19,434 nt of DNA from DASPTT01 sp035623275. Its GTDB lineage: Bacteria > Actinomycetota > Acidimicrobiia > Acidimicrobiales > UBA8190. The position numbers and the translations under genes were made by a program. Under the pieces are notes generated by a model. That model was not told the DNA's origin, did no database searches, and saw only the letters and a program-made list of their open reading frames with translations. Below, in pieces: positions 1 to 7,570 of this stretch. Within the stretch, counting starts at the first letter, position 1, and each line of letters begins with the position of its first letter. Location: positions 1 to 19,434 of the forward strand of contig DASPTT010000152.1 of NCBI GenBank assembly GCA_035623275.1, written 5' to 3'.

Positions 1-121
1 TTCTGTGCCGGCACCCAAGAAAGATCATCAGTAGTGACGATGCCCATGGTCGGCGTTGCTCCGTAGAGTGGCCGGACAGGGGCAGAGAATGCGACGCCAC
101 GTGTGATCGCGTGGGCGATTC

Positions 122-988
122 GTGTGGGGGGAAGACGTGGACGACAAGTGCGCAACGGCGTGGAGCCGGCGGAACGCGGCACGGCTCGCGGCCGCCGGAT
201 CGGTCCTCGGATCGTTGGGCTTCGCGGCCATGGCCGGCGCGTCGCCCGTGTACGCCGACACGCCCGCCTACGAGCTGTACTGCCCGGGCACGCCCATCGG
301 GAACATCGTGCTCAACGACGTGGTCACCACGGGCACCCTCTCGGGCTCGGGCTCGACGTACAACCTGACCAACTACACGACGAAGGTGACGATCCCACAG
401 AACCTGGTCACCGCGTCGTCCGCCTTCGGCTCGACCATCTCCGGCTCGGCGACCGCCGGGGTCACCGTCACCGGCGCCACGCCGGCCACCATGTCGTCGG
501 GCACGATCCAGTTCAGCTCGCCCATCCCGACCCCGCTGGCCGCCGTCACCCTGCAGCTCCCGACGCCGGCCGGGACCCTGGGACCGTTCACGTCCACGGG
601 GGGGACGGTCACCGTGTCGACGCAGCCGACGTCGAGCCTGACCCTGCTCGTGTCGGGGAATCCGCTGTCGCTCTCGTGCAAGTCGTACCCGAACAACACG
701 CTTCCGACCGAGAGCAACGCCACGTCGCCTCCCCCGGGGAATCCGACCTCCCAGGTGATCGCCACGTCGTCGGGTGCCGCCACCACGCCGACGACCGCGC
801 CCCCCACCGCGCCGGCGAGCTCGACGCTGCCACAGACCGGCCCCGGGGCAGGCCTGTATCTGGTGGGAGGCCTGGCTTTCCTCGCCTTGCTGGCCGGCTC
901 GCTGGTCCTGGTGCTGGACCGGGCGCGCCGGCGCCTGGCGCCGGTCGATGGTGACCGCCGGCCCCGCCGCGGCCGCCCGTCGAACTGA
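122..988 (+). CDS. Secreted LPXTG-type cell-wall protein (sortase substrate)
   Basis: This is a 288-residue exported surface protein. A basic N-terminus (SRRNAARL, residues 16-22) precedes a hydrophobic stretch (about 23-40), with a likely signal peptidase site after SPVYA near residue 45. The body (46-190) is rich in Thr, Ser, Gly and Val and has two cysteines (C54, C186) that could form a disulfide. A Pro/Thr/Ser linker (about 191-235) leads to LPQTG at 236-240, a hydrophobic segment (about 244-265) and a basic tail starting DRARRR. That order is the canonical sortase sorting signal. The tail after the hydrophobic segment is about 23 residues, longer than usual. A GTG at 137, also in frame, follows a G-rich run and is an alternative start. 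No sortase gene lies in the window. I do not recognise the body; role in adhesion or envelope is inference. Confidence 0.8.
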   Translation: MWGEDVDDKCATAWSRRNAARLAAAGSVLGSLGFAAMAGASPVYADTPAYELYCPGTPIGNIVLNDVVTTGTLSGSGSTYNLTNYTTKVTIPQNLVTASSAFGSTISGSATAGVTVTGATPATMSSGTIQFSSPIPTPLAAVTLQLPTPAGTLGPFTSTGGTVTVSTQPTSSLTLLVSGNPLSLSCKSYPNNTLPTESNATSPPPGNPTSQVIATSSGAATTPTTAPPTAPASSTLPQTGPGAGLYLVGGLAFLALLAGSLVLVLDRARRRLAPVDGDRRPRRGRPSN

Positions 989-998
989 CGCTCGTCAG
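985..998. repeat. Inverted repeat spanning two convergent stop codons
   Basis: CTGACG (985-990) and CGTCAG (993-998) form a perfect 6-bp inverted repeat separated by two bases. It contains the stop codon of the LPQTG protein (986-988) and that of the convergent aminotransferase (995-997). There is no T-run on either side, so an intrinsic terminator is not supported. It may be chance. Confidence 0.4.
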
Positions 999-2119
999 CG
1001 GGCCAGGGCCCGGACGGCGGCGACGATCCGCTCCTGATCGTCCAGGGCGAGGTTGGAGCCGCTCGGCAGGCACAGGCCCCGTTCGAAGATGCCTTCGGCG
1101 ACGGCGCCGCCGACCCGGTCGGCATCGGCGAACACCGGCTGGAGGTGCAGCGGTTTCCACGTGGGCCTCGCCTCCACGTCGAGCGCCTCGAGCGCCAGCC
1201 GGACGTCGTCCCGTGAGGCCCCGAAGGCCTCCGGTTCGATCTCGACGCACGAGAGCCAGCAGTTGGGCTCCCCGGCCGGGTCCACGGGCATGAAGGTCAC
1301 GCCCGGCAGGTCGGCAAGTCCCTCCCTGTACGCCTGGTTCACGGCCCGGCGCCGCGCCACCCGCTGCGCGAGGCCGCCGAGCTGCGCCACGCCGATGGCG
1401 GCCAGCAGGTTGCTCATGCGGTAGTTGAAGCCCAGGCGTTGGTGCTCGTAGTGGGCGACGGGCTCCCGTGCCTGGGCGGCGAGGTGCCGGGCGCGCGCCG
1501 CCAGCTCACCCGAGTCGGTGACCATCGCGCCGCCGCCCCCGGTGGTGATGATCTTGTTGCCGTTGAAGGAGAACACGCCCGCAGCGCCGAAGGATCCCGC
1601 GGCTCGCCCCCGGTAGCTCGCGCCGAGGGCCTCCGCAGCGTCCTCGATCAACGGGACGCCGGACGCCGTGCACAGTGGCCCCAGCCGGTCGTAGTCGGCG
1701 CACTGGCCGTAGAGGTCGACGGAGACGACCGCCGCGGGGGGCTTCCCCGACCGGCGCCGGTCGTCGAGCACCTGCGCCACCAGGTCGGGGTCGAGCTGCC
1801 ATGTCGCAGGGTCGACGTCGACCAGGACGGGACGAGCACCGACGTACACGGCGGCGTTCGCGGTGGCCACGAACGTGAGCGTCGGGACGATGACCTCGTC
1901 CCCGGGCTCGACGCCGAAGAGCAGCAGGGCCAGGTGCAGTGCGGCGGTGCCGCTCGAGAGGGCGACGGCGTGCCCGGCGCCGACCTGCGTGGCCAGGTCC
2001 CGCTCGAACGCGTCGACGTAGGGCCCGAGGGGCGCGATCCAGTTCGAGTCGAAGGCGTCGAGTAGGAGCCGGCGTTCGTCGTCGCCGACGTCGGGCGGTG
2101 AGAGGTAGACGCGGCTCAT
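995..2119 (-). CDS. DegT/DnrJ/EryC1/StrS-family PLP-dependent sugar aminotransferase
   Basis: This 374-residue protein has the usual length for the family, which transfers an amino group from glutamate to a nucleotide-linked keto-sugar. Visible landmarks are the N-terminal SSGTAALHLAL phosphate-binding turn (55-65), the PTLTFVATANA loop (79-89), D160 in LIEDAAEALGA (the expected contact to the PLP ring nitrogen) and the Schiff-base lysine K189 in FSFNGNKIITTGGGG. The C-terminal ARPTWKPLHLQPVF and CLPSGSNL motifs are also typical. The overall pattern resembles EpsN/PglE-type 4-aminotransferases, but the substrate cannot be fixed from sequence. ATG at 2119 is preceded by a GGGGA purine run. It lies downstream of a GT-C-like membrane protein with a 123-bp gap. 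A role in making an amino sugar for a surface glycan is inference. Confidence 0.92.
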   Translation of the reverse strand: MSRVYLSPPDVGDDERRLLLDAFDSNWIAPLGPYVDAFERDLATQVGAGHAVALSSGTAALHLALLLFGVEPGDEVIVPTLTFVATANAAVYVGARPVLVDVDPATWQLDPDLVAQVLDDRRRSGKPPAAVVSVDLYGQCADYDRLGPLCTASGVPLIEDAAEALGASYRGRAAGSFGAAGVFSFNGNKIITTGGGGAMVTDSGELAARARHLAAQAREPVAHYEHQRLGFNYRMSNLLAAIGVAQLGGLAQRVARRRAVNQAYREGLADLPGVTFMPVDPAGEPNCWLSCVEIEPEAFGASRDDVRLALEALDVEARPTWKPLHLQPVFADADRVGGAVAEGIFERGLCLPSGSNLALDDQERIVAAVRALAR

Positions 2120-2208
2120 CGTGTCCCCGCGGTCGCTCCCATGTCGGCCCCCCGATCGTCGCTCGGTCCCGAATCCGACGTTCCGCGGCCGGACGGCCCG
2201 CCCGCTCG

Positions 2209-2214
2209 ATTGTA
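2209..2214 (-). promoter_or_regulatory. Possible -10 element upstream of the aminotransferase
   Basis: The minus strand reads TACAAT here, one base from the sigma-70-type -10 consensus. It is the most A/T-rich spot of the 123-bp gap between the GT-C-like gene and the aminotransferase, about 90 bases upstream of the ATG. No convincing -35 lies 16-18 bases further up, so this is weak evidence for a separate promoter. Confidence 0.25.
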
Positions 2215-2242
2215 GACGGGCGTTCTCCAGCGACGAGTCCCG

Positions 2243-3589
2243 TCAGGTCAGCGGGCGCGGCGTCGCGCCGAGGTACTCGGGCTGCTCCGCTCCCGCCCGG
2301 CCGAGCAGGCCGGGTATCCGGGCCAGGCCGAGTGCGATGGGAAGCACGGAGAGCGCCAGGAACGCCGACGCCGTGACCCAGGCCGGGAGGTGGCCCGCGG
2401 CCGGGGCCAGCACGTAGCGCGTCGTCACGATCCATCCGATCGCCCACAGCGGCGGCCGGCCGACGGCCAGATCGAGAAGGAGCAGGAACGTGCCCACGGC
2501 CAGGAAGTAGTAGTTGAGGATCGAGACCTCGAAGACGAGCCGCAGCGCCAGGACCGCCAGGGCGAGCGCGATGAGCGGGACCGGCGCAAGCAGGCGGTTG
2601 CCGGCCCGCCATGCAGCGACGAGCACCATCGCCCCGGCGGTGAGGACCGGGCCGTCGCGAGCGATCTCGAGCTTGAGCTGCTCGGCGATGGCGAGCTGGC
2701 CGAGGACGGTGGGCGCCTTGACGACCCCCGCACCCACGACATAGGTGCCGGTCAGCGCGTGGAGGGCGTCGGTGGAGTCGACGAGGAGGAAGGGCAACAG
2801 GACGACCGCTACCACGAGCACGAAGGTCCCGGCCACCACGGCCCGCGGACGCCAGCCGGGTACCGCCGCCAGCGTCGCCAGCAGCGGGAGGAGCGCGAAC
2901 TGCTTGCAGAGACAGGCCGCCGCGAAGGCCAGGCCGCAGAGGATCCACCGCCGCCGAAGCGCGTACGACAACCCCAGGCAGGCGCCGGCCACGCTCAGGA
3001 GGTCCTGGGGGTGGAAGCTCTCGACGATGGTGTCGGCGGCGGCGGGCAGCAACGCCAGGGCCACCACGAGCAGGAGCTCGGCCCGATCCCGACCACCTCG
3101 GGCCGTGCGCAGGAGGTGGACGGCCCCGGCGACCAGCGCGAGCCACGCCAGGACGGCCAGGACCGCCTGGGACTGGTACCAGTGGGGCCGTGCCCGGCTG
3201 GTCGCAGTGGAGCCGGGGCCCGAGCACGGGCCGATGATCGCTTCGAAGAAGGCAGCGCCCGGAGCCTCCCGCAGCACGGCCGGCAGCGGCTTGTCGCTGC
3301 ACCATGTCGGCGAACCGACCCAGGGGCGCGCCAGCGCGACGAGGGGCGCGGTGAGGAGGGGGTAGCCCGGCGGGTTGGGGACCGTGGTCGCCCGCTCGGC
3401 GGCCCGCAGGTCGCCATGGGTGAGCGCCGTGGTGGGCTCCGTGACCGCCTTGGCGTCGACCTCCGCCGGGTTCGGACCGCCGTGGGCGAAGAGGATGGCG
3501 ACGAAGAGCGCGCAGGCGCCGGCGTAGGCGAGGCGTCGCAGTGCGGTCGGGACCGGCGTCGACATCGACGCTCGCCACCAGCGGTCCAT
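2243..3589 (-). CDS. Polytopic membrane protein, probable GT-C-type glycosyltransferase
   Basis: The protein has 448 residues and roughly nine to eleven hydrophobic segments (for example 20-35, 141-160, 171-186, 195-210, 217-245, 250-270, 314-327, 335-352, 357-376, 405-423). A long extracytoplasmic-looking loop (about 36-140) follows the first segment and carries PNPPGYPLL (71-79), reminiscent of the NPPGYPLL element of lipid-sugar-dependent GT-C transferases. ESFHPQDLLS (190-199) and CLCKQFALLPLL (227-238) also recall actinobacterial membrane mannosyltransferase-like proteins. These are resemblances, not a firm family assignment; no classical DXD motif stands out. ATG at 3589 has little Shine-Dalgarno sequence. 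An in-frame ATG at 3565 (residue 9) is an alternative. It starts 9 bp after the LuxR-type regulator stop, so the two are probably co-transcribed. Confidence 0.75.
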   Translation of the reverse strand: MDRWWRASMSTPVPTALRRLAYAGACALFVAILFAHGGPNPAEVDAKAVTEPTTALTHGDLRAAERATTVPNPPGYPLLTAPLVALARPWVGSPTWCSDKPLPAVLREAPGAAFFEAIIGPCSGPGSTATSRARPHWYQSQAVLAVLAWLALVAGAVHLLRTARGGRDRAELLLVVALALLPAAADTIVESFHPQDLLSVAGACLGLSYALRRRWILCGLAFAAACLCKQFALLPLLATLAAVPGWRPRAVVAGTFVLVVAVVLLPFLLVDSTDALHALTGTYVVGAGVVKAPTVLGQLAIAEQLKLEIARDGPVLTAGAMVLVAAWRAGNRLLAPVPLIALALAVLALRLVFEVSILNYYFLAVGTFLLLLDLAVGRPPLWAIGWIVTTRYVLAPAAGHLPAWVTASAFLALSVLPIALGLARIPGLLGRAGAEQPEYLGATPRPLT

Positions 3590-3598
3590 GACCGAACC

Positions 3599-4954
3599 CT
3601 ACGAGGTGGCGGCCTTGGGGGTGTCGCCTTGTGTCCCGTTCGCCAGCGCAACCGCCGCGAGTTGGGAGCTGACGCCGAGCTTGCGCAGGATGGCGCGGAT
3701 GTGGGAGCGCACGGTGGCCACCGAGACGACCTGCGTCGCTGCGATCCCCGACGCGGATGCGCCCGTCATCATCTGGTACAGGACGCGTTGCTCACATTGT
3801 GTCAAGGACGCCAACGCGTCGATCGGACGGGCGGGGACTCGCGCCCGCCTGGCCCGGATCGGGGCGGCGAGGTCGCGTCGCGACCGAACCGGAGCCCCCG
3901 AGGAGGCCGCCGCGTGCAGCCACTGGAGATGTTCGGCGAGCTCCCAGAGGTCGACGAGGCCCACCGCGCCCTCGCTGACGCACGAGGCGATGGCTGCGAC
4001 GCTCGCGCCGGCGCCCACGGCGACCACGTCGGCGCCGGCGTCCACCAGCGCGCGAGCCATCTGTACCCAGTCCTCCCATGGCGCCGCCACCGCGGGTGCG
4101 CACGGGACGGGCCGTGGCGTCCGCAGGGGGAGGATCACGACGTCGGCGCCGGCCCGGTGGTACCGGGCGACCGCTTCGGCCGGGTCCGATGTTGCGACGA
4201 GACCCGGCTCGATCCCCAGCCGCTCGGTCACCACGAGCACACCCTCCACGGCCTCGCTGTGGCCTCCGGCCACAGGCGCTTCCGGCCCGATGACGAGCAC
4301 CGAGAGCCGGTGTCCGTCGGACGCGGGCGGGTCCGCCCCTGCGCGCCCCACGGTGACGTCGGCGCCCGAGCGCGTCTGCTCGGGGATGCGGACGACGTGC
4401 CGGATGGTGACGCGCCCGGCCCGGCGGGTCGTGTCGGTCCCCTCGGGGAGGTGGGAGACGACGACGCACGGTGCGTTTCCTTCGGGCCGGCGCCGGTCGC
4501 GGCGCGCGACGCCGTCACCACGGGTCGACCAGAGCACCGCGCGCGCCAGCCACGCCGACGACGCGTACGGGTGGGCGTCGCCGATGCCGACGGTGACGTG
4601 GCGACCGATCCTCTCCGACCGGGCAGCGAGGTCGTCGAGGGCGGTGGCGAGGCGCGCCCCGAGCGCGAGCGTGGACGTGCGCGTCGCGCCTTCGGCGAAG
4701 CAGACGGCGACGCGGCCCGCACCGACCGGGCAGATCCAGTCACCGGGGCGCAGGCACTCGGCGATGCACCGGGTCGCCGACTCCGCCGGATCCTCCCCGC
4801 CGGCTGGAGCACGCCGCGCCGGATGGTCGTAGTCGACATGGGCGAATGCCATGACCCGCCAACTGTCGTCGCGCCGCGCGCCGGCCGCGCGTCGGTGCTT
4901 GGAATTCCTCGTCATGCCCCCCGCATGCCCCACAGCGTCTGCACCCCCGCGCAT
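3599..4954 (-). CDS. LuxR-type regulator with degenerate GGDEF-like and receiver-like domains
   Basis: The 451-residue protein ends in a clear LuxR/NarL helix-turn-helix (about 383-440: LTQCEQRVLYQMMTGAS, then VSVATVRSHIRAILRKLGV). Residues 33-145 follow the layout of a GGDEF domain: VMAFAHVDYD, then ECLRPGDWICPVG, then HVTVGIG. The signature is replaced by GAGRV (78-82), so cyclase activity is not expected. Residues 217-348 look like a receiver domain: LSVLVIGPE, AGADVVILPLRTP and a late GAVGLVDLWELAEHL. The expected phospho-acceptor Asp is a Pro (ILPLR) and the expected Lys is absent. It therefore probably senses something other than phosphorylation, or acts through protein contacts. Start codon is uncertain: ATG at 4954 has a weak ribosome site, and in-frame ATG at 4915 follows a G-run. 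Its 9-bp gap to the membrane protein suggests it regulates its own operon (inference). Confidence 0.85.
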   Translation of the reverse strand: MRGGADAVGHAGGMTRNSKHRRAAGARRDDSWRVMAFAHVDYDHPARRAPAGGEDPAESATRCIAECLRPGDWICPVGAGRVAVCFAEGATRTSTLALGARLATALDDLAARSERIGRHVTVGIGDAHPYASSAWLARAVLWSTRGDGVARRDRRRPEGNAPCVVVSHLPEGTDTTRRAGRVTIRHVVRIPEQTRSGADVTVGRAGADPPASDGHRLSVLVIGPEAPVAGGHSEAVEGVLVVTERLGIEPGLVATSDPAEAVARYHRAGADVVILPLRTPRPVPCAPAVAAPWEDWVQMARALVDAGADVVAVGAGASVAAIASCVSEGAVGLVDLWELAEHLQWLHAAASSGAPVRSRRDLAAPIRARRARVPARPIDALASLTQCEQRVLYQMMTGASASGIAATQVVSVATVRSHIRAILRKLGVSSQLAAVALANGTQGDTPKAATS

Positions 4955-5138
4955 CGGGCCCCGTTGCCCGGCACCGTCGCGGAACCCCCCAGGCCCACGG
5001 TGTCACGACGGAACGGACCGTCACGCTAACGCGGGTGGTGCCTCGTGTTACGTCGGGATGTCCCTTTGGTTGCGCGTGGATGACAGGATGCAGTGGGCAA
5101 AGGTTGCAGCGCGATCGCACACCGCGCCGTGGATCGGC

Positions 5139-6116
5139 TCAGCCGGGTGTCGCAGCAGGCGGTCCGAGCGCACCGAGCCGTACGGCGACGACCACCAGCA
5201 CCGCGGCCACGACGACCACGGCGACGGTGGCGACCGCCGCCGTCGCGTGGGCCGCGACCACGGCCACGGCCACGGTCGAGGCTTCGGTGACGACGTACCC
5301 GGCACTGGCCCGGCCCGCCGGCCAGCCGCGCGCGACGAGCAGGTCGTAGGGATGGCGACGGTCGCCCGCCGACAGCGGCGCGCGGGAGCGCAGCCGTCGG
5401 ACGACGGCCAGCGCGACCTCCAGGGCGGGCACGACGACGACGCAGAGCGCGGCGGCGGAGGTCGCACGCGCGGTGCCGGGCGACCACGCCAGGGCGAGCA
5501 TGGCGGCCAGGCTCGTGCCGAGCAGGTACGAACCGCCGTCGCCCAGGTAGACGCGGGCAGGGGGCCGGTTGTACGGGAGGAACCCGGCCACGGCCAGGGC
5601 GACCACCACGCCCAAGGCCCGGCCCGGCCCGGCCAGCAGGATGGCGAAGCCCACCGCGGCGACGCCGACCGTGCCGGCGGCCAGGCCGTCGAGCCCGTCG
5701 ATGAGGTTCACGCCGTTGACCAGCACCACCGTGGCCAGGACCACCGCGGCCGGCGCCGCCGGCCCGGCGAGCCGCGGGTGGACGACGGCGGCGATGCCGC
5801 CGCCGATCGCCAGCTGCCCGACGAGCCGCAGCCACGGGGGCAGCGGCAGGCGGTCGTCGACCGTCCCCAGGGCCGTCGCGGCGACGAAGGCGAGGAGCAG
5901 GCCACTGCGGCGGGGGAACATGCCCAGCGCCACTGCCGCCCCCACGGCCGCGGCGACGGCGACCAGAACGGCTGCCCCACCCAGGTAGGGGACCGGTGCG
6001 GCCTGGGGCTTGAGCGGGCCGGGACGGTCGACGATCCCGGTGCGCCGGGCCACATGCATGGCGACGGGCGTGGCCACCAGGGCGACGGCGAAGGCGACGA
6101 CGCCGGCGACGATCAC
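5139..6116 (-). CDS. WecA/MraY-family polyprenyl-phosphate phosphoglycosyl transferase
   Basis: This 325-residue polytopic enzyme should move a sugar-1-phosphate from a UDP-sugar to undecaprenyl (or decaprenyl) phosphate at the membrane, the first step of a lipid-linked glycan. Family motifs appear in order: VDRPGPLKPQAAPVPYLGG (29-47), the DD pair (D87, D88), NGVNLIDGLDGLAAG (134-148), ARVYLGDGGSYLLG (187-200) and DRRHPYDLL (252-260). The last replaces the HxHH-type loop usual in WecA/TagO-like members. The GTG start at 6116 is chosen because it overlaps the kinase stop as GTGA and places the first hydrophobic segment and the VDRPG motif correctly. The open frame continues upstream only as a shadow of the kinase gene. 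No Shine-Dalgarno precedes it, so re-initiation after the kinase is likely. The acceptor glycan is unknown. Confidence 0.9.
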   Translation of the reverse strand: MIVAGVVAFAVALVATPVAMHVARRTGIVDRPGPLKPQAAPVPYLGGAAVLVAVAAAVGAAVALGMFPRRSGLLLAFVAATALGTVDDRLPLPPWLRLVGQLAIGGGIAAVVHPRLAGPAAPAAVVLATVVLVNGVNLIDGLDGLAAGTVGVAAVGFAILLAGPGRALGVVVALAVAGFLPYNRPPARVYLGDGGSYLLGTSLAAMLALAWSPGTARATSAAALCVVVVPALEVALAVVRRLRSRAPLSAGDRRHPYDLLVARGWPAGRASAGYVVTEASTVAVAVVAAHATAAVATVAVVVVAAVLVVVAVRLGALGPPAATPG

Positions 6117-7561
6117 CGGCGTGGGGTGGGGTCCGCGTCGCGGACCGCGCCGCCGGCCGGTGCCGGTGCCGGTGCCGGTGCGGGTGCGGCGCGAATCGAC
6201 AGCACGATCCGCGTGCCGCGCCCACCCGCCACCGGCGAGTCGGCCCGCACCCCCGCACCCATGGCCGCCGTCAGCTCGGCCACGATGGCGAGCCCGAGCC
6301 CGGTACCGACCTTGCGCGCCGACACCCGGTCCGAGGTGAAGTGGCGTTCGAAGATGTGGGGCAGGTCGCCGGGCGCGATGCCGGGCCCGTCGTCGGCCAC
6401 CCACAGCGTGACCACGGGCGGGGCGGCGCCGACGAGGATGGCGCCCACCTCGATGCGGGTGGCGGCGAACTTGAGCGCGTTCTCGACCAGGTTGGCGACG
6501 ATCTGGGCCAGGCGATCGGGATCGGCGTCGACCCACAGGCCCGCGCCCGCACCGGTGTCGACGGCCGACGCCAGCTCGATGCCCAGCCCCGCAGCCTCGG
6601 GCCGGAAGCCCTCGACCACCCCGGCCACGACCTCGGCGCAGTCGACCCGCTCGGGGTGCAGCGAGAAGCGGCGGGCGTCGAGCCGGGCCAGGTCCAAGAG
6701 GTCCTGGACGATGCGCTCGAGCCGGCGTGCCTCGGCGCCGATCACCGCCACCGCCCCGGCCACGTCGTCGGTCATGCCCTCGTGGAGGGCATCGGCGTAG
6801 CCGCGGATGGAGGTCAGCGGGGTGCGCAGCTCGTGGGACACGGAGAGCAGGAACTGCCGTTCGAGCCCCCGGGCACGCTCGAGGCTCTCGGCCATGGCGT
6901 TGATGGCGTGTGCCAGCTCCACCAGCTCGGGGTAGTCCTCGTGCCGGACGTCCACCCGCGCGTGGAGGTCACCTTCGGCGATGTGACGGGTGGTGGCCAC
7001 CGCCCGCACCAGCGGCGCGCTGATGCGCCGGGCCAGGAACGCCGCCACCGCGGCGGCCACCGCCACGGCCCCGGCGGCCACGAGGAGGAAGTAGGGGAGG
7101 CCGTTGACGGGGCTGGTGATGTGGCGTGTGACCACAAGGACGGGCACCTGCTGGGCACCGACGCCGAACTGGGTGCGCTGGCTGGCGTCTAGGGCCACCG
7201 GGACCAGGGCGAACACGGTGTTGCGCACGTTGCCGACCACGGCGTTGCCGTTCTGGAGGGCGCCGGGGTTGGCCAGACCGGGCGTGACGGGGGAGGGGAG
7301 CGTGGCGAACGTGCCGTCCGCGTTGAGGCCGACCACGTCGAGGGTCTCGTAGTCGCCCACTCGCCGCAGGACGTTGAGCGTGCGCTGCAGGCCGATGTCG
7401 TGGTTCGACACGGCGGCCCCGATGGTCTGAGCCTGGGCCGTGATCTCGGACTCGGCGGTCGACAGCGCGGCGCGTCGCACGAGGAAGAGGCTCCCCGCGC
7501 TGGCCACGAGCAGGGAGCCCACCACGACCGCCAGGATGGCGATGGTCAGGCGGCGGCGCAC
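6113..7561 (-). CDS. Sensor histidine kinase with HAMP domain
   Basis: This 482-residue membrane sensor has a transmembrane helix at about 7-28, an extracytoplasmic sensor region (about 31-155) with no family I recognise, a second helix (157-177) and HAMP (about 178-230). The HisKA domain carries H243 in SVSHELRTPLTSIRG. The ATPase domain shows its N box (ANLVENALKFA), G1 (DDGPGIA), F box (FERHFTSD) and G2 (GTGLGLAIV). It should autophosphorylate on H243 and pass the phosphate to the regulator encoded just upstream. The C-terminus has an Ala-Pro repeat tail made by a 6-bp DNA repeat. The GTG start at 7561 lies 9 bp after the regulator stop. Its own stop overlaps the phosphoglycosyl transferase start, which ties the signalling pair to envelope glycan synthesis (inference). 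Confidence 0.95.
   Translation of the reverse strand: MRRRLTIAILAVVVGSLLVASAGSLFLVRRAALSTAESEITAQAQTIGAAVSNHDIGLQRTLNVLRRVGDYETLDVVGLNADGTFATLPSPVTPGLANPGALQNGNAVVGNVRNTVFALVPVALDASQRTQFGVGAQQVPVLVVTRHITSPVNGLPYFLLVAAGAVAVAAAVAAFLARRISAPLVRAVATTRHIAEGDLHARVDVRHEDYPELVELAHAINAMAESLERARGLERQFLLSVSHELRTPLTSIRGYADALHEGMTDDVAGAVAVIGAEARRLERIVQDLLDLARLDARRFSLHPERVDCAEVVAGVVEGFRPEAAGLGIELASAVDTGAGAGLWVDADPDRLAQIVANLVENALKFAATRIEVGAILVGAAPPVVTLWVADDGPGIAPGDLPHIFERHFTSDRVSARKVGTGLGLAIVAELTAAMGAGVRADSPVAGGRGTRIVLSIRAAPAPAPAPAPAGGAVRDADPTPRR
6130..6146 (-). repeat. Hairpin just upstream of the phosphoglycosyl transferase start
   Basis: The minus strand reads GGTCCGC, three bases, GCGGACC: a perfect 7-bp GC-rich inverted repeat inside the last codons of the kinase gene. 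It lies 13 bases upstream of the GTG at 6116. There is no T-run after it, so it is not a terminator. In mRNA it would sit where a ribosome site would be expected, consistent with translation of the next gene depending on ribosomes leaving the kinase gene. Confidence 0.4.
6157..6180. repeat. Hexanucleotide tandem repeat in the kinase 3' end
   Basis: CCGGTG is repeated four times in a row, followed by the variant CGGGTG. On the coding (minus) strand it encodes part of the Ala-Pro repeat at the kinase C-terminus. The period is a multiple of three, so copy changes would lengthen or shorten the tail without shifting frame. Confidence 0.7.
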
Positions 7562-7570
7562 GGCGACCGC

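Noticed and set aside
2390..5029. 879-codon open frame on the plus strand
   Set aside because: It lies antisense to the GT-C-like and LuxR genes, crosses both, and its product is an Arg/Gly/Asp-rich shadow without any domain. Long antisense frames are common at this GC content.
4955..5138. Promoter or hairpin upstream of the LuxR-type gene
   Set aside because: A GACGG/CCGTC 5-bp repeat and scattered A/T patches are present, but no paired -35/-10 or strong stem; too weak to call.
5708..6055. 115-codon minus-strand frame inside the phosphoglycosyl transferase
   Set aside because: Shadow frame; the DD, NxxNxxDGxDG and LGDGGS motifs are in the other frame.
6117..6536. 140-codon N-terminal extension of the phosphoglycosyl transferase
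   Set aside because: It is the shadow frame of the kinase ATPase domain; GTG at 6116 gives the normal first membrane helix and a GTGA overlap.
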